Part shown: one piece after another, positions 27,340 through 37,871 of the stretch | Layout: each line of letters starts with the position of its first letter | Position numbering within the stretch: position 1 is the first letter of the stretch | From: Stenotrophomonas maltophilia | GTDB taxonomy: Bacteria > Pseudomonadota > Gammaproteobacteria > Xanthomonadales > Xanthomonadaceae | Direction: 5' to 3' | Length of the DNA stretch: 64,000 nt | NCBI RefSeq assembly: GCF_004920835.1 | Contig: NZ_QFHO01000006.1 | Location: 1 to 64,000 of the forward strand | Made by a program: the position numbers and the translations under genes | The notes under the pieces: generated by a model | What the model was told of the DNA's origin: nothing | Databases searched by the model: none | What the model saw: the letters and a program-made list of their open reading frames with translations, nothing else

Positions 27340-27867
27340 ATGACCCGCACCACACCCGCCCTGCCGTCCCTGCTGCGCCGCGCCGCCCTGCTGCTGGCGC
27401 TGGCCGTGGCCAGCATTCCGGCACTGGCCGCCCCGCCGACCGATGGCGACATCAACCGCCTGCTGTCAGCCTCGCGCGCGCAGAGCATGATCGACACCAT
27501 GCTGCCGCAGATCGAGGCGATGCAGCAGCAGCAGTTCCAGCAGGTGGCCGCGCAGCGCCAGCTCAACGCCCAGCAGCAGGAGCAGCTGAAGCGGATCCAG
27601 GCGCGGACCAGCCAGACACTGCGCCAGGCCCTGTCGTGGCAGCAGCTGCGGCCGATGTACGTGGACCTGTACAAGAAGACGTTCAGCAAGGAAGACGTGC
27701 TGGCGATGGCCGAGTTCTACGAGAGCGCGGCCGGCCAGAGCCTGCTGGACAAGACCCCGGCCCTGATGCAGAACGTGATGGTGGCGATCCAGGCCCGCAT
27801 GCAGCCGTTGTTCGCGGACCTGCAGAAGGACCTGGAAGCGATCGTCAACGAGCCGGAAAAGAAGTGA
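27340..27867 (+). CDS. DUF2059-domain exported protein
   Basis: About 175 aa from the Met at 27340. A signal peptide ends near A-L-A-A-P. The rest is helical and Gln-rich (M-Q-Q-Q-Q-F-Q-Q at about residues 60-67) and ends in the DUF2059 pattern F-S-K-E-D-V-L-A-M-A-E-F-Y-E-S-A-A-G-Q-S. It is likely periplasmic, of unknown function. Confidence 0.85.
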   Translation: MTRTTPALPSLLRRAALLLALAVASIPALAAPPTDGDINRLLSASRAQSMIDTMLPQIEAMQQQQFQQVAAQRQLNAQQQEQLKRIQARTSQTLRQALSWQQLRPMYVDLYKKTFSKEDVLAMAEFYESAAGQSLLDKTPALMQNVMVAIQARMQPLFADLQKDLEAIVNEPEKK

Positions 27868-27868
27868 G

Positions 27869-27940
27869 GTAGTGCCGGCCGCTGGCCGGCTCCCCAGTAC
27901 ATCTGGAATCGCGTAGCTGCCGGCCAGCGGCCGGCACTAC
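27869..27940. repeat. SMAG-type REP pair
   Basis: GTAGTGCCGGCCGCTGGCC and its inverse GCCGGCCAGCGGCCGGCACTAC lie between the convergent DUF2059 and truC genes. Confidence 0.88.
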
Positions 27941-27942
27941 CG

Positions 27943-28686
27943 TCAAGCGGTATCCACCTGCCAGCCGAACAGGTCCAGCGCCTTCTGGAACCCGCCGTCC
28001 AACGGCGCACGCACGTCCACCGTGCCACCGTCCGGATGCGGGAAGCGCAGGCGCTCGGCGTGCAGCAGCATGCGGTGTACGCCCTGCATGCGGAAGATGC
28101 GGTTGTGCCGACCATCACCGTGGCTGGTGTCGCCGATCATGTGGTGCGACAGGTGCTTGAGGTGCCGGCGGATCTGCCGGAAACGCCCGGTCTGCGGCTG
28201 GCAGCGCAGCAATGCATAGCGCGAACTGGTGAACTCTCCGATCGGCACTGACAGCTCGCCGGTGGCCAGGCGCTGGAAGTCGGTCACTGCCGGCTTCTTC
28301 ACCGGCTTGCCCGGGCCACCGTCGAGGTCGTGGTCGACCCGCCAGGACAACTCGGCCGGCCAGCCACGGCAGACCGTCAGGTAGTCCTTGGCCACTTCAC
28401 CGCCCATCAGCGCCTTGCCCAGCGTGCTGGCGGTCTCGCGGTCGAAAGCCAGCAGCAGACAGCCGCTCGTCGCCCGGTCCAGGCGATGCACGAGGAAGAT
28501 CGGGCGACCCAGCTGCTCGCGCAGGCGGTCGGCCAGGAAGTCGTCTTCGCCACGGGCCAGTTTGCTGTCGTGGACCATCAGCCCGGCAGGCTTGTTGACC
28601 ACGGCCAGGCGCTCATCCAGGTACAGCAGCTGCAGGGGCGCGGTGTCGGTCTCGACCGCGGCGAGGGTATCGGGTTCGGTGCTCAC
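27943..28686 (-). CDS. truC: tRNA pseudouridine(65) synthase TruC
   Basis: This 247-aa RluA-family pseudouridine synthase has the catalytic motif H-R-L-D-R-A-T-S-G and the R-R-H-L-K-H-L-S-H-H substrate loop typical of TruC. There is no N-terminal S4 domain, consistent with TruC rather than RluC/D. It modifies U65 in certain tRNAs. The assignment within the RluA family is likely but not certain. Confidence 0.85.
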   Translation of the reverse strand: MSTEPDTLAAVETDTAPLQLLYLDERLAVVNKPAGLMVHDSKLARGEDDFLADRLREQLGRPIFLVHRLDRATSGCLLLAFDRETASTLGKALMGGEVAKDYLTVCRGWPAELSWRVDHDLDGGPGKPVKKPAVTDFQRLATGELSVPIGEFTSSRYALLRCQPQTGRFRQIRRHLKHLSHHMIGDTSHGDGRHNRIFRMQGVHRMLLHAERLRFPHPDGGTVDVRAPLDGGFQKALDLFGWQVDTA

Positions 28687-28712
28687 CGCGGGATTATACG
28701 GGTGCCCTGATC

Positions 28713-28753
28713 GGGGTCAGATCCCTTTCCCTGTGGAAAAGGGATCTGACCCC
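28713..28753. repeat. GGGGTCAGATCC palindrome
   Basis: An inverted repeat with arms GGGGTCAGATCCCTTT and AAAGGGATCTGACCCC lies between two minus-strand genes. Related copies are near 31.9, 39.4 and 57.0 kb. Confidence 0.85.
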
Positions 28754-28772
28754 AGGTAGGCAGATGCGCCGG

Positions 28773-29366
28773 TCAGGCGTTGCGCACGGCCAGCAACTCG
28801 CCGTTGCCCACCGGCACCAGACTGGTGCTGAAGTCCGGATCAGCATCCAGCAGCACGCGCAGCGGTTGCATCTCTTCCGCATGCGAGGTGGCGTTGTCCA
28901 CCACCAGCAGGCCACCGGGGCGCAGCACGCGGCGCAGCTGCGGCCACCAGCCGGCGTACTGCCCGCGGTCCGAATCGAGGAACAGCAGGTCGATGCAGGC
29001 ATCGGCGGCCTGCGCCAGCCAGAGCCCGGCATCGCCATGGACCAGGCTGATGCGATCACCCAGGCCACTCCGTGCAAACGTGGCTCGCGCCATCGCCACC
29101 TTGTCGTCGGCGTACTCCAGCGTGGTCACGTGGCCGCCGATGGCGGCGGCGGCCTCGGCCAGCCACAGCGTGGAATAGCCGTTGGACGTACCGATTTCCA
29201 GCACCCGGTGAGTGTTGCCGAATCGCACCAGAACCGACAGGAACTCACCGGTGTCAGGCGTGATGTTGAGCATGCGTCGGCCGCGCTCGCTTTCGCGTGC
29301 GTCGTTGTCGGCGCCGAAGCGGACCAGCTCGTCCTTGAGCGCTTTCAGCACGGGGCCTACTTCCAC
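28773..29366 (-). CDS. O-methyltransferase-like SAM-dependent methyltransferase
   Basis: About 197 aa. A class I SAM fold is shown by [16 protein letters not shown] (motif I), the acidic L-F-L-D-S-D and G-G-L-L-V-V-D-N. It resembles caffeoyl-CoA-type O-methyltransferases. No ATG is well placed; a GTG overlapping the end of ubiB (29366 or nearby) fits translational coupling. The open frame reaches 29417. The substrate is unknown. Confidence 0.8.
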   Translation of the reverse strand: MEVGPVLKALKDELVRFGADNDARESERGRRMLNITPDTGEFLSVLVRFGNTHRVLEIGTSNGYSTLWLAEAAAAIGGHVTTLEYADDKVAMARATFARSGLGDRISLVHGDAGLWLAQAADACIDLLFLDSDRGQYAGWWPQLRRVLRPGGLLVVDNATSHAEEMQPLRVLLDADPDFSTSLVPVGNGELLAVRNA

Positions 29367-31012
29367 CACGCGCACAGCAGCGCGACCGCACCGACCGCAC
29401 CGGACAGCCAGCTCCACATCGGCAGGTCACCCCAGTACCAGCCCGGTGGCTGCACCACATACATCAGTGCGGCGATGGCCAGCAGGCCGACACCGGTGAT
29501 CGCACCCACCGCGCGCTTCTGCAGGCGCTGCACGCTGGCATCCAGTGCGGCCAGGTCGCGCGAACGCATCGACAGTTCGTGGCGTCCTTCCACCTGCTGG
29601 GTCAGCCAGGCGTGTACCAGGCGCGGCATGTCCGGCGCGTGGGTCATGATTTCCGGCAGCCGCTTGCCGATCTCGCGCACCACGCGGCGCGGGCTGTAGC
29701 GCTCGCGCAGGATCTTCGCCAGCACCGGCTTGGCCACTGCCCAGATGTCGATCTGCGGGTCGAGCTGGCGGCCGACGCCTTCGATGTTCAGCAGGGTCTT
29801 CTGCAGCAGGATCAGCTGCGGCTGCAGGGTCAGCTGGTAACGCTGGGCCACGCGGAACAGCTTCATCAGCACTTCGGCCAGCGAGATCTGCGACAGCGGC
29901 CGGGTGAAGTACGGCTCGCACACCGAACGCACGGCGGCCTCGAGATCATCGATGCGCACGTTGTCCGGCATCCAGCGCGCCTGCACGTGCAGTTCGGCGA
30001 TGCGGCGGTAATCGCGGTTGAAGATGGCCATGAAGTTCTCGGCCAGGTAGTACTGATCTTCCTGGGAGAGCTGGCCCATGATGCCGAAGTCCAGCGCGAT
30101 GAAGCGCGGGTTGGCGCGGCGCGACGGATCGGTGTCGACCCAGATGTTGCCGGCATGCGCGTCGGCATGGAAGAAGTTGTCGCGGAACACCTGGGTGTAG
30201 AACACCCGCACCCCCTTGGCAGCCAGTGCCTTGCGGTCGATGCCCGCCTTGTCCAGTGCAGCAATGTCATCGGAGGGGATGCCCCACACGCGCTCCAGGG
30301 TCAGCGCGCGCTCGGCGGTGTGGCTCCAGATCACTTCCGGCACGTACAGGTCGTCGCTGTTTTCCCAGAAGCGGCGCAGCACGCTGGCATTGGCGCCTTC
30401 GCGCTGCAGGTCCAGCTCGGCGGACAGGGTGTTTTCGACTTCGGCCACCACTTCGCGCGGACGGATCTTGTCGGCGCGCGGATGGGTGCGCTCGACCAGG
30501 GCAGCCAGCGAATTGAGCAACGCGATATCGGCGTCGATCTGCTTCTCGATGCCCGGGCGCAGCACCTTGACCACCACCTGGCGGCCATCGGCCAGCGTGG
30601 CCGCGTGCACCTGTGCGATCGACGCCGAGGCCAGCGGCTCGGTGTCGAAGCTGGCGAAGGCCTCGCTGACCGGCAGGCCGAGCGCTTCTTCGACGATGCG
30701 GCGTGCGGTCTCGCCATCGAACGGCTTGACGCGGTCCTGCAGCAGGGTCAATTCATTGGCCACGTCCGGCGGCACCAGGTCGCGGCGGGTGGACAGGATC
30801 TGGCCGAACTTGACGAAGATCGGGCCGAGATCCTGCAGTGCCAGGCGCAGGCGTGCACCGCGCGACTGAGCAGCGATGTCGGCCGAAGCGCGCGGCACGA
30901 ACGGCTTGGCCAGGCGCAGCCAGCGCTCGGCGGGGGTGCCCTGCAGCAGGTCGTCCAGGCGGTAGCGCAGGATCACCCGGCCAATGCGGCTGGCGCGCAG
31001 CACAGCCTTCAT
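29357..31012 (-). CDS. ubiB: Ubiquinone biosynthesis protein UbiB (ABC1/ADCK kinase-like)
   Basis: This 551-aa protein has the ABC1 signature [12 protein letters not shown], the atypical-kinase elements [15 protein letters not shown] and A-L-D-F-G-I-M-G, and two C-terminal membrane helices (about residues 505-550). UbiB assists coenzyme Q synthesis, probably by ATP-driven handling of lipid intermediates. It overlaps ubiJ by 4 bases. Confidence 0.95.
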   Translation of the reverse strand: MKAVLRASRIGRVILRYRLDDLLQGTPAERWLRLAKPFVPRASADIAAQSRGARLRLALQDLGPIFVKFGQILSTRRDLVPPDVANELTLLQDRVKPFDGETARRIVEEALGLPVSEAFASFDTEPLASASIAQVHAATLADGRQVVVKVLRPGIEKQIDADIALLNSLAALVERTHPRADKIRPREVVAEVENTLSAELDLQREGANASVLRRFWENSDDLYVPEVIWSHTAERALTLERVWGIPSDDIAALDKAGIDRKALAAKGVRVFYTQVFRDNFFHADAHAGNIWVDTDPSRRANPRFIALDFGIMGQLSQEDQYYLAENFMAIFNRDYRRIAELHVQARWMPDNVRIDDLEAAVRSVCEPYFTRPLSQISLAEVLMKLFRVAQRYQLTLQPQLILLQKTLLNIEGVGRQLDPQIDIWAVAKPVLAKILRERYSPRRVVREIGKRLPEIMTHAPDMPRLVHAWLTQQVEGRHELSMRSRDLAALDASVQRLQKRAVGAITGVGLLAIAALMYVVQPPGWYWGDLPMWSWLSGAVGAVALLCAWWK

Positions 31013-31644
31013 GCGGCACCCCGCAGGCGCTGTACGCGCGCGCCGAGACGTTCGACGTCATCGCGCAGCACGTCCACATCATCATGGAAGGCATCCAGCT
31101 CAGCGCGCGGCACCACGTCGCGCGATTCCTCGGTGATGAATTCGGCGGCGCTGTGGGCCAGGTCGATCGCGCCCTGCCGCGCGTGCTGCAGAGCGCTGCG
31201 CAGGGTGTTGGCAACCTGCACGCCCAGCACCTCGCCGAACACGCTGACGAAGGGCTGTTGCCAGTCCGGATCGAAGCCCTTGGCGAGCTGCTGCAGGCGG
31301 CGCGCCAGTTCGGCATCGCCGGCCACGCGCACGCGGCCCTTGCCGTTGTTGTCGGCGCGCCGTGCACTGGCCAGCAACGGCAGCTGCGCGAGCACGCCGG
31401 CCAGGCTGCTGCGCACGGCCAGATCGGCTTCCTGTGCGTCCACTGGACCGACCCGCAGCTGGTCGCCATCGACACTGATGCGCATCGCCAGAGAGGGCGC
31501 TTCCAGGGTCAGGTCGATATGCCGGCCATCCAGGCTGGCCAGCGCGTGGCGGGTATCCGGATCCAGCGCCAGCGCGCGGTTCAGGGCGATCTGCAGGGCG
31601 CGGCCGGCGACCGGCTTGAGGGACTTGAGCAGGGAGAGAGCCAT
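31009..31644 (-). CDS. ubiJ: Ubiquinone biosynthesis accessory factor UbiJ (SCP2 domain)
   Basis: This 211-aa protein has an N-terminal SCP2-like lipid-binding domain (about residues 15-110) and a C-terminal region rich in heptad-like Leu/Asp/Val ending in a short coiled coil ([11 protein letters not shown]). The ATGA overlap with ubiB supports the call. With UbiB it serves late ubiquinone steps. The ubiE gene is not adjacent here. Confidence 0.88.
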   Translation of the reverse strand: MALSLLKSLKPVAGRALQIALNRALALDPDTRHALASLDGRHIDLTLEAPSLAMRISVDGDQLRVGPVDAQEADLAVRSSLAGVLAQLPLLASARRADNNGKGRVRVAGDAELARRLQQLAKGFDPDWQQPFVSVFGEVLGVQVANTLRSALQHARQGAIDLAHSAAEFITEESRDVVPRAELDAFHDDVDVLRDDVERLGARVQRLRGAA

Positions 31645-31747
31645 GTGTGCATTCTACCTGCGTGGGTGGGGGGCTTGGGCCGGGCTGCTGCCCGGCACCC
31701 GCAGAGGCCACTGCCAGAGCAACATCAAAGGCTGGCTTCCTGTGGGA

Positions 31748-31849
31748 GGCGGGGTGGGGCCGGTTGCGGGGGACGCTGCAAGTACGTCCATGTAAGCTCG
31801 GTCGCCGCATCCATGCGGCTCACGCCCCCGCAACCGGCCCCACCCCGCC
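31748..31849. repeat. Long nested inverted repeat, copy 3
   Basis: Perfect 25-base arms (31748-31772 and 31825-31849). The centre repeats GACGCTGCAAGTACGTCCAT of copy 2 and carries its own inner palindrome, CCGCATCCATGCGG. Arm changes are compensated on both sides. Confidence 0.87.
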
Positions 31850-31882
31850 TTCGACAGGTTCCTGCGATCTGTCAGGCTATCC

Positions 31883-31921
31883 GGGGTCGGATCCCGTTGC
31901 TGCGCAACGGGCTCTGAGCCC
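31883..31921. repeat. GGGGTCGGATCC palindrome variant
   Basis: A stem of the GGGGTCAGA family (arms GGGGTCGGATCCCGTTG and CAACGGGCTCTGAGCCC) with imperfect pairing. Confidence 0.7.
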
Positions 31922-31944
31922 AATGCTGATGGCATCTCGCGTTG

Positions 31945-32003
31945 GTAGATGCCGACCTTGGTCGGCGCTGGATTTCCGGGAGCCAACCAAGGTTGGCCGC
32001 TAC
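31945..32003. repeat. REP pair (GTAGATGCC type)
   Basis: GTAGATGCCGACCTTGGTCGG is followed by CCAACCAAGGTTGGCCGCTAC, upstream of ddl. Confidence 0.78.
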
Positions 32004-32100
32004 TTGAGCCGGCCGCCAGGCGGTTCATCTGTGCCTCACCTGAGCGGCAATGGAAGGTTCATGCTGTACGGCCACGCAACGCAAAGGACATCGCAACACC

Positions 32101-33195
32101 ATGGCACGGACCCGGGTCGGCATCATCTTCGGTGGCAAGTCTTCCGAGCACGAAGTTTCGCTGCAGTCGGCGAAGAACATCCTCGATGCGCTTGATCGCG
32201 AGCGCTTCGAGCCGGTGCTGGTCGGCATCGACAAGCAGGGCCAGTGGCATCTGAGCCAGCCGGATACCTTCCTGATCAATGCCGATGATCCGTCGCGCAT
32301 CGCGCTGCATCGGTCCGGCACGTCGCTGGCGGTACGCCCGGGTGCCGAGCAGTCACAACTGCAGCCGTCCGATGCAGCCAGTGCGCTGGGACAGATCGAT
32401 GTGGTGCTGCCGATCGTGCATGGGCCGCTGGGCGAGGACGGTGCGTTGCAGGGCCTGCTGCGCATGGCCAACCTGCCCTTCGTCGGTTCGCCGGTACTGG
32501 GCTCGGCGGTGGCGATGGACAAGGACGTGACCAAGCGCCTGCTGCGCGACGCCGGGCTGCAGGTGGCACCGTGGCTGTGCATCCGTCGCCATCAGGCGGC
32601 GGCAGTCGATGTCGATGCGGTGATCGCGCAGCTCGGCCTGCCGTTGTTCGTGAAGCCGGCCAACCAGGGTTCGTCGGTGGGTGTGAGCAAGGTCAAGGAT
32701 GCGGCGGGCTTCGCCGGGGCACTGGAACTGGCGCTGCGTTATGACCACAAAGTGCTGGTGGAATCGGCGGTGGTCGGCCGTGAGATCGAGTGCGCGGTGC
32801 TGGGCAACGAACTGCCGCAGGCCAGCCTGTGCGGCGAGGTGGTGGTACACGACGAGTTCTACGCCTACGACACCAAGTACATCAACGAGGATGGCGCCGA
32901 GGTGGTGGTGCCGGCGGATATCGATGCCGCAACCCAGGCGCGCATCCAGCAGATCGCGCTGCAGGCCTACCAGGCGCTGGAGTGTGCGGGCATGGCGCGC
33001 GTGGATGTGTTCCTCACCGCAGACGGTGAGATCGTCATCAACGAGGTCAACACGCTGCCGGGCTTCACCCGCATCAGCATGTACCCGAAGCTGTGGGGCG
33101 CCAGCGGTGTGGACTACACCACGCTGATCACGCGCCTGATCGAACTGGCGCTGGAGCGCCATGAAGCCGATCGCGGATTGCACAGCGCCGTGTAG
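32101..33195 (+). CDS. ddl: D-alanine--D-alanine ligase
   Basis: About 364 aa from the Met at 32101. It joins two D-Ala for peptidoglycan precursors. The N-terminal [10 protein letters not shown], the ATP-grasp segment [13 protein letters not shown] and the metal site [10 protein letters not shown] are all present. It stands alone rather than in the dcw cluster, like DdlA-type paralogues. Confidence 0.95.
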   Translation: MARTRVGIIFGGKSSEHEVSLQSAKNILDALDRERFEPVLVGIDKQGQWHLSQPDTFLINADDPSRIALHRSGTSLAVRPGAEQSQLQPSDAASALGQIDVVLPIVHGPLGEDGALQGLLRMANLPFVGSPVLGSAVAMDKDVTKRLLRDAGLQVAPWLCIRRHQAAAVDVDAVIAQLGLPLFVKPANQGSSVGVSKVKDAAGFAGALELALRYDHKVLVESAVVGREIECAVLGNELPQASLCGEVVVHDEFYAYDTKYINEDGAEVVVPADIDAATQARIQQIALQAYQALECAGMARVDVFLTADGEIVINEVNTLPGFTRISMYPKLWGASGVDYTTLITRLIELALERHEADRGLHSAV

Positions 33196-33206
33196 GGGCG
33201 CTCTCT

Positions 33207-33233
33207 GTAGAGTCGAGCATGGCTCGACTCTAC
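33207..33233. repeat. GTAG-headed perfect hairpin 3' of ddl
   Basis: GTAGAGTCGAGC and GCTCGACTCTAC arms with a 3-base loop. It is a single short GTAG element that could also serve as the ddl 3' end. A further GCCGGCCAGCGGCCGGCACTAC arm lies at 33280-33301. Confidence 0.75.
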
Positions 33234-33312
33234 AAAGGAGCGTACCGGCCAACGGTCGGCACCCACCGGAAAGAGCAGTGCCGGCCAGCGGCCGGCACTA
33301 CCCTGCGGTCTT

Positions 33313-33468
33313 CTAACCGCGCTTGCGGAACATCGAGATCACTGCCAGTACCAGGAACACAACGAACAGGATCCAGGCAATGTTGCTGGCGGCACCGGCG
33401 ATGCCGGAGAAGCCGAGCACGGCGGCGATGATGGCGATGACGAAGAAAATAACGGCGTAATGCAGCAT
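33313..33468 (-). CDS. DUF1328 (YtjA-like) small membrane protein
   Basis: This 51-aa protein is almost entirely two hydrophobic helices ([11 protein letters not shown] and a second from about residue 28) with a basic tail F-R-K-R-G. This is the DUF1328/YtjA pattern, common as small stress-related inner-membrane proteins. The Met at 33468 gives the family length. Confidence 0.88.
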   Translation of the reverse strand: MLHYAVIFFVIAIIAAVLGFSGIAGAASNIAWILFVVFLVLAVISMFRKRG

Positions 33469-33590
33469 GGTGCTCCTCGCAGATGTCCGGGCCGTTGGAT
33501 GGCGTGGGTCCATCCTCCCGATTCGGCGGTGTGCAACCAGTGATGGCAGGCTCTGCGCGTGATGAAGTCTTCAGCGCCGTGAGCCTGACG

Positions 33591-34577
33591 TCATGACGCA
33601 GCCTTCAGCCTGCGCAGCCCTTCTTCAATGCTGACCTGCGGCACGTAGCCGAAATCGCGGCGCGCCGGTTCCATGCTGTACCAGTGAGGCGTGCACAGCT
33701 GCTCGGCCAGGAAGCGGGTCAACGGCGGCTCGCCGCGCAGGCGCAGCAGCGGCCACAGCCGTTCGCAGACCGCACCAATGCGATAAGCGGTCTTGAAGCT
33801 GATCGCCTTGTCCACCGTCGGTGCACCCACAGCGGCCAGCAGCTTGTTGACCAGCTCGCGCATCGGCAGCGGTTCGCCGTTGGAAATGAAGTAGGCCTTG
33901 CCCGCACACGCTGCACCCGGGGCCAATGCCTCGAAAGCGAGGAAGTGCGCGAGCGCGGCGTTGTCGATGTAAGTGGTATCCACCTTGTTGTTGCCATCGC
34001 CGACCAGGCGCAGGCGGCCCTGCCGTGAACGTTCGGCCAGGCGCGGCACCAGCTGCTGGTCGCCCGGGCCCCAGATCAGGCGCGGGCGCAGCGCCACCGT
34101 CGCCAACGAGGCGTCGTTGGCCGCCAGCACGCGCTGTTCGGCAATCGCCTTGGTCGCCGCATACGGCGCCTGGAAATCTTCGCCGTACGGGACTTCGTCG
34201 GCACCCAGGCCCTCCACCGGATGGGTGGCGCGGTGGGTAACACTGGGCGTGGAGGTGTAGACCAAGCGGCTGATGCCATGTGCACGGCAGGCCGCGATGA
34301 CGTTGTCGGTGCCGACCACGTTGGCCTGGTGGTAGCTGTCATAGCTGCCCCAGGCGCCGGCCTTCGCACCGTTGTGGAATACCGCATCGACGCCGGCCAC
34401 CGCGTGCAGCACCGCCTGCGCATCGGCCAGATCGCCGCGGATCTGGCCCACGCCCATGGCCTGCAGTTCCGGGTAGTGGCTGCGGTTGAACGCCAGCACC
34501 TGGTGGCCACGTTCGACCAGACCGCGGCACAGCGCCTGGCCAAGGAAACCACCACCACCGGTGACCAGGATCTTCAT
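33591..34577 (-). CDS. oleD: OleD, 2-alkyl-3-ketoacid reductase
   Basis: This 328-aa short-chain dehydrogenase/reductase of the extended (3-beta-HSD-like) class has the N-terminal dinucleotide motif T-G-G-G-G-F-L-G and the catalytic Tyr/Lys in Y-A-A-T-K. In the Ole pathway it reduces the 2-alkyl-3-ketoacid made by OleA to a beta-hydroxy acid using NADPH. It overlaps oleC by 4 bases (oleC ends at 34574). Confidence 0.92.
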   Translation of the reverse strand: MKILVTGGGGFLGQALCRGLVERGHQVLAFNRSHYPELQAMGVGQIRGDLADAQAVLHAVAGVDAVFHNGAKAGAWGSYDSYHQANVVGTDNVIAACRAHGISRLVYTSTPSVTHRATHPVEGLGADEVPYGEDFQAPYAATKAIAEQRVLAANDASLATVALRPRLIWGPGDQQLVPRLAERSRQGRLRLVGDGNNKVDTTYIDNAALAHFLAFEALAPGAACAGKAYFISNGEPLPMRELVNKLLAAVGAPTVDKAISFKTAYRIGAVCERLWPLLRLRGEPPLTRFLAEQLCTPHWYSMEPARRDFGYVPQVSIEEGLRRLKAAS

Positions 34578-36232
34578 GCGCGCTTCTCCAGTTCGGCGCT
34601 GGCCCAGACGGCGAGCTTCTCGCGGCCGATCTTGGCGTTGTGACGGATATCAACGGGGAACGCCGGATGCACCAGGAAGTGCTGCAGGCCGGCTTCTGGC
34701 GCGCGGGCTGCTGCGTGCGCACGCAGCGCTTCCTGCAGCGCCGGGCTGTCTGACTGACCACGTTGCAGTTCCACGCACAGCACCGGCACCTGCGCACCGG
34801 CCGGACCAACACCGACCAGCGCCGTGCGCGCAACCCCGGGCACGGTATTGAACACCGGCTCGACCTGCTCGGTGTACAGCGGCCCATGCGCGGTTTCCAC
34901 CCGATGGGTCTTGCGGCCGCAGAACCACAGACGACCCTGCGCATCGAAGTAGCCGACGTCGCCCATGCGATGCACGACGCGCACGCTGCCATCAGCCAAG
35001 GTCTCGCTGATCTTCGCCGCCGCGGTGGCCTGCGGGCGGTTGAAGTAGCTGTCGGTGGCGGTCGGTCCGGCCACGGTGATCTCGCCCACCTCGCCCACCG
35101 CCAGCACACGCGCCTGCGACCAGTCCGGCAGCGGTGCGTCATCGATGGCGATGATGCGCACCTCGTTCGGCTCGACCACGCTGCCCACGCAGGTACCGGC
35201 GCCGGCCTCGGTAGCAGCACGGGTGCGCTCCAGCTCGCGGCCCTCCACCACCGCCACCGGCAAACATTCGGTGGCGCCATACGGGGTCCAGAACTGCGCA
35301 TCGGCGGGCAGCAGACTGCGGATGGTAGCGACCACATCCGGCGGCACCGGCGCACCGGCCGAGGTCACCCGGGTCACCGTTGGCAGGGGCCGGCCGTGGC
35401 GGGCCAACACCCGCATCAGCGCCGGCGAGCCGAACAGCTGGGTCACCCCGAAGCGCTGGATCGCGTCATGCAGCCGCGCAGGGTCGGCCTGCGCCGGCCG
35501 GGTAGGGTCCATGTCCGGAATCACCGAGGTCAGGCCCAGCGCCGGGTCGAACAAGGCAAACGGCGGGAAGGTCGGCAGGTCCACGCCGCCCGCTTCCATG
35601 CCGAAGGCGCTGCCCAGCAGCTGGATCTGGCCGACAAAGTGGCGGTGGCGGTAAACCACGCCCTTGGGCACGCCGGTCGAGCCGCTGGTGAACAGGATCG
35701 CGGCCATGTCCTCGCCATCGGTAGCGGCCAGCATCGGCCCCCTGTTGGCGCCAGCGCGTTCCAGCGCGGCCAGAGTGGTTCCGCCCCAGCCCAGGCGCCG
35801 ACCGACGGTGACCAGACGGGTTGCCGACGGTGCCCAGCGCAGCACCAGCCGCGCCACATGGGCCAGCGGAATGCCGATGAAGGCTTCCGGCTGCGCCTCG
35901 TCCAGGCACTGCTTCAGCGCGCGCTTGTCGATGCCCGGGTCGACCAGTACCGGCACCGCGCCCAGCTTGAACAGCGCGAACATCAGCAGGAAGAACTCCG
36001 GCGACGGCCGCACCATCACCACCGTGCGCACCCCGCGGCCGATCCCATAGCCGGCCAGGCCGGCGGCCATGGCGTCGCTGCGGGCGTCCAGCTGGCGGTA
36101 ATCCAGGGTCACATCGTAGGCGGCCATGCCGTTGCCGGCGCCGCGGCGGCCAGGGCAGCGGATGGCGATCTGGTCGGGGCGTTCACGCGCCAGTTCAGGC
36201 AAACGGGCCGAAATATTGCAGGGTCGGTTCAT
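34574..36232 (-). CDS. oleC: OleC, beta-lactone synthetase
   Basis: About 552 aa from the Met at 36232. It is an AMP-dependent ligase-fold enzyme: P-loop [11 protein letters not shown], core Y-G-A-T-E-C-L-P, hinge C-G-R-K-T-H-R-V-E and C-terminal Lys in A-K-I-G-R-E-K-L. OleC activates the 2-alkyl-3-hydroxyacid and closes it to a cis-beta-lactone. The sequence is close to Xanthomonas and Stenotrophomonas OleC as I remember it. It is divergent from a YkgJ-like gene across about 104 bases. Confidence 0.94.
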   Translation of the reverse strand: MNRPCNISARLPELARERPDQIAIRCPGRRGAGNGMAAYDVTLDYRQLDARSDAMAAGLAGYGIGRGVRTVVMVRPSPEFFLLMFALFKLGAVPVLVDPGIDKRALKQCLDEAQPEAFIGIPLAHVARLVLRWAPSATRLVTVGRRLGWGGTTLAALERAGANRGPMLAATDGEDMAAILFTSGSTGVPKGVVYRHRHFVGQIQLLGSAFGMEAGGVDLPTFPPFALFDPALGLTSVIPDMDPTRPAQADPARLHDAIQRFGVTQLFGSPALMRVLARHGRPLPTVTRVTSAGAPVPPDVVATIRSLLPADAQFWTPYGATECLPVAVVEGRELERTRAATEAGAGTCVGSVVEPNEVRIIAIDDAPLPDWSQARVLAVGEVGEITVAGPTATDSYFNRPQATAAAKISETLADGSVRVVHRMGDVGYFDAQGRLWFCGRKTHRVETAHGPLYTEQVEPVFNTVPGVARTALVGVGPAGAQVPVLCVELQRGQSDSPALQEALRAHAAARAPEAGLQHFLVHPAFPVDIRHNAKIGREKLAVWASAELEKRA

Positions 36233-36336
36233 CCGTTCATTGTCGCCGCTTACGGAATTTCTTGCGCGGCGGCCCACTTCGTGGAAAATCCGCACCCTCG
36301 TTCCTGATTCCGACTGCCGCCCGGGGCGGCTTGCCC

Positions 36337-36768
36337 ATGCAACATCCCTGCATGACCTGCGGCGCCTGCTGCACTCAATACCGCGTGGCCTTCCACTGGA
36401 TGGAATCGGACGAGGTCACTCCCGGTGGCGTCCCCCACCAGCTGACCGAGGTGCTCGATCCGCACCGGCTGTGCATGCGCGGCACCCACTCCAAGCCGGT
36501 GCGCTGCGTGGCGCTGGATGCGCAGATCGGCGTGTATTCACGCTGCACCATCCACCCCAACCGGCCCAGCGTGTGCCGCGAGGTGGATGCGTCGTGGGAA
36601 TACGGCAAGGCCAGCCCGCAGTGCGACAAGGCCCGTATCGCCTATGGGCTGGATCCGTTGACCCTGGCCGACTGGCGCTGGCGCGACGAAGCGGGCAACG
36701 ACGACGACCATCCGGACGACAACGGCAACAGCCCGTCTTCGCCGCCGCAGGCGCCGATCGCGGCGTAG
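36337..36768 (+). CDS. YkgJ-family cysteine-cluster protein
   Basis: About 143 aa. It starts with C-M-T-C-G-A-C-C and has further Cys in R-C-V-A, S-R-C-T-I-H and V-C-R-E-V, the CxxCGxCC-type zinc/iron cluster family (YkgJ). The C-terminus is acidic and low-complexity. It sits on the opposite strand inside the ole cluster, between oleB and oleC. A role in the pathway is not established. Confidence 0.82.
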   Translation: MQHPCMTCGACCTQYRVAFHWMESDEVTPGGVPHQLTEVLDPHRLCMRGTHSKPVRCVALDAQIGVYSRCTIHPNRPSVCREVDASWEYGKASPQCDKARIAYGLDPLTLADWRWRDEAGNDDDHPDDNGNSPSSPPQAPIAA

Positions 36769-36770
36769 TG

Positions 36771-36846
36771 GTAGTGCCGGCCACTGGCCGGCAACTTCAT
36801 GAACCCGGCGCGCATTGCGCGCTTGCCGGCCAGCGGCCGGCACTAC
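36771..36846. repeat. SMAG-type REP pair
   Basis: GTAGTGCCGGCCACTGGCC and the inverse GCCGGCCAGCGGCCGGCACTAC lie between the convergent ykgJ-like and oleB genes. Confidence 0.87.
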
Positions 36847-36856
36847 CGGGATCCGA

Positions 36857-37747
36857 TCAGATCGGGTTGGCGTCCAGGAACGCCCGGATCTCCGGCACCA
36901 GCACGTCGTGCTTGTCTTCCAGCACGTAATGCCCGGCATCCTCGAAGGCGTGCACCTGGGCCTTCGGCAGCGCGGCCTGGAAACCCTTCAGGAAGTGGTG
37001 GTCGAACACGAAGTCGCGCAGGCCCCAGCCGAGGAAGGCCGGGCGGTCGGCGAACGACGGCAGCGCCTTGCCGGCGCGTTCCAGCAGCGACCAGGCCTTG
37101 TCGGCCGGCGACAGCGGAATGTCCTGCATGAAGCGGATGGTGCTGATGCGGTTGGCGTAGTTGTTGTACGGCGACACGTAGGCGCGGCGCACATCGGCCG
37201 GCATCTTCCGCTCCACGCCCAGCCACGAGGCACCGGACGAGAACGCGTTGAAGGTGCGGATGATCCACTCGCCGATCTTCCAGTGGCGGCCCAGCGCGAT
37301 CTGCCACGGCATCTTCTTCGCCGCCGGCATCGGGAACGCGGCCGTGTTGAGCACCACCAGGCGCTTCACCTGGTCATGGTGCGACAGCGCCCAGCCGAAG
37401 CCGATCATGCCGCCCCAGTCGTGCACGGCCAGCGTCACCGGACCGGTGATGCCCAAGTGCTTCAGCAACGCGTCCAGATCATCCACGCGCGACTGCAGCG
37501 TGTACTCGTAGCGGCTGTCATCGGGCTTGTCCGACAGGCCCATGCCGATGTGGTCCGGCACGATGCAGCGGTACGTGTCCGACAGTCCGGACACCAGCGT
37601 GCGCCAGTAATAGCTCCACGACGGGTTGCCGTGCACCATCACCACCACCTCGCCATCGCTCGGACCTTCGTCGAGATAGTTCATCGACAGGCCAGGGCGG
37701 ACCTCGAAACGCTGCGGGTGGGCGGGGTAACCGGGAAGCTGGGACAT
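36857..37747 (-). CDS. oleB: OleB, beta-lactone decarboxylase
   Basis: This 296-aa alpha/beta hydrolase resembles haloalkane dehalogenases. It has H-G-N-P-S-W-S-Y-Y-W (oxyanion region), V-H-D-W-G-G-M-I-G (nucleophile Asp) and a terminal G-H-Y-V-L-E-D (catalytic His). OleB removes CO2 from the OleC beta-lactone to give the long-chain internal olefin. It lies downstream of oleA on the same strand. Confidence 0.93.
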   Translation of the reverse strand: MSQLPGYPAHPQRFEVRPGLSMNYLDEGPSDGEVVVMVHGNPSWSYYWRTLVSGLSDTYRCIVPDHIGMGLSDKPDDSRYEYTLQSRVDDLDALLKHLGITGPVTLAVHDWGGMIGFGWALSHHDQVKRLVVLNTAAFPMPAAKKMPWQIALGRHWKIGEWIIRTFNAFSSGASWLGVERKMPADVRRAYVSPYNNYANRISTIRFMQDIPLSPADKAWSLLERAGKALPSFADRPAFLGWGLRDFVFDHHFLKGFQAALPKAQVHAFEDAGHYVLEDKHDVLVPEIRAFLDANPI

Positions 37748-37871
37748 CGGATCGCACCTGTAGAAAGGGCCGGTAGAACCGGCCCTTGGACACTTGGAAA
37801 ATCATCGCTGCCCGTCGCGAGCGGTTGGCTGGCACGTGCGGACGGCGCGCAGCAGGTCAGCGGTGACTTTT

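Larger units (their letters stand above)
31645..32100. other. 456-base divergent intergenic region, repeat-filled
   Basis: No gene. It contains a long nested inverted repeat, a GGGGTCGGATCC palindrome and a GTAGATGCC-type REP pair between the divergent ubiJ and ddl genes. Promoters for both genes must lie in the outer parts (31645-31745 and 32005-32100); I see no clear hexamers. Confidence 0.7.

Noticed and set aside
29579..31795. 738-aa open frame on the plus strand
   Set aside because: Antisense to ubiB/ubiJ, both firmly identified.
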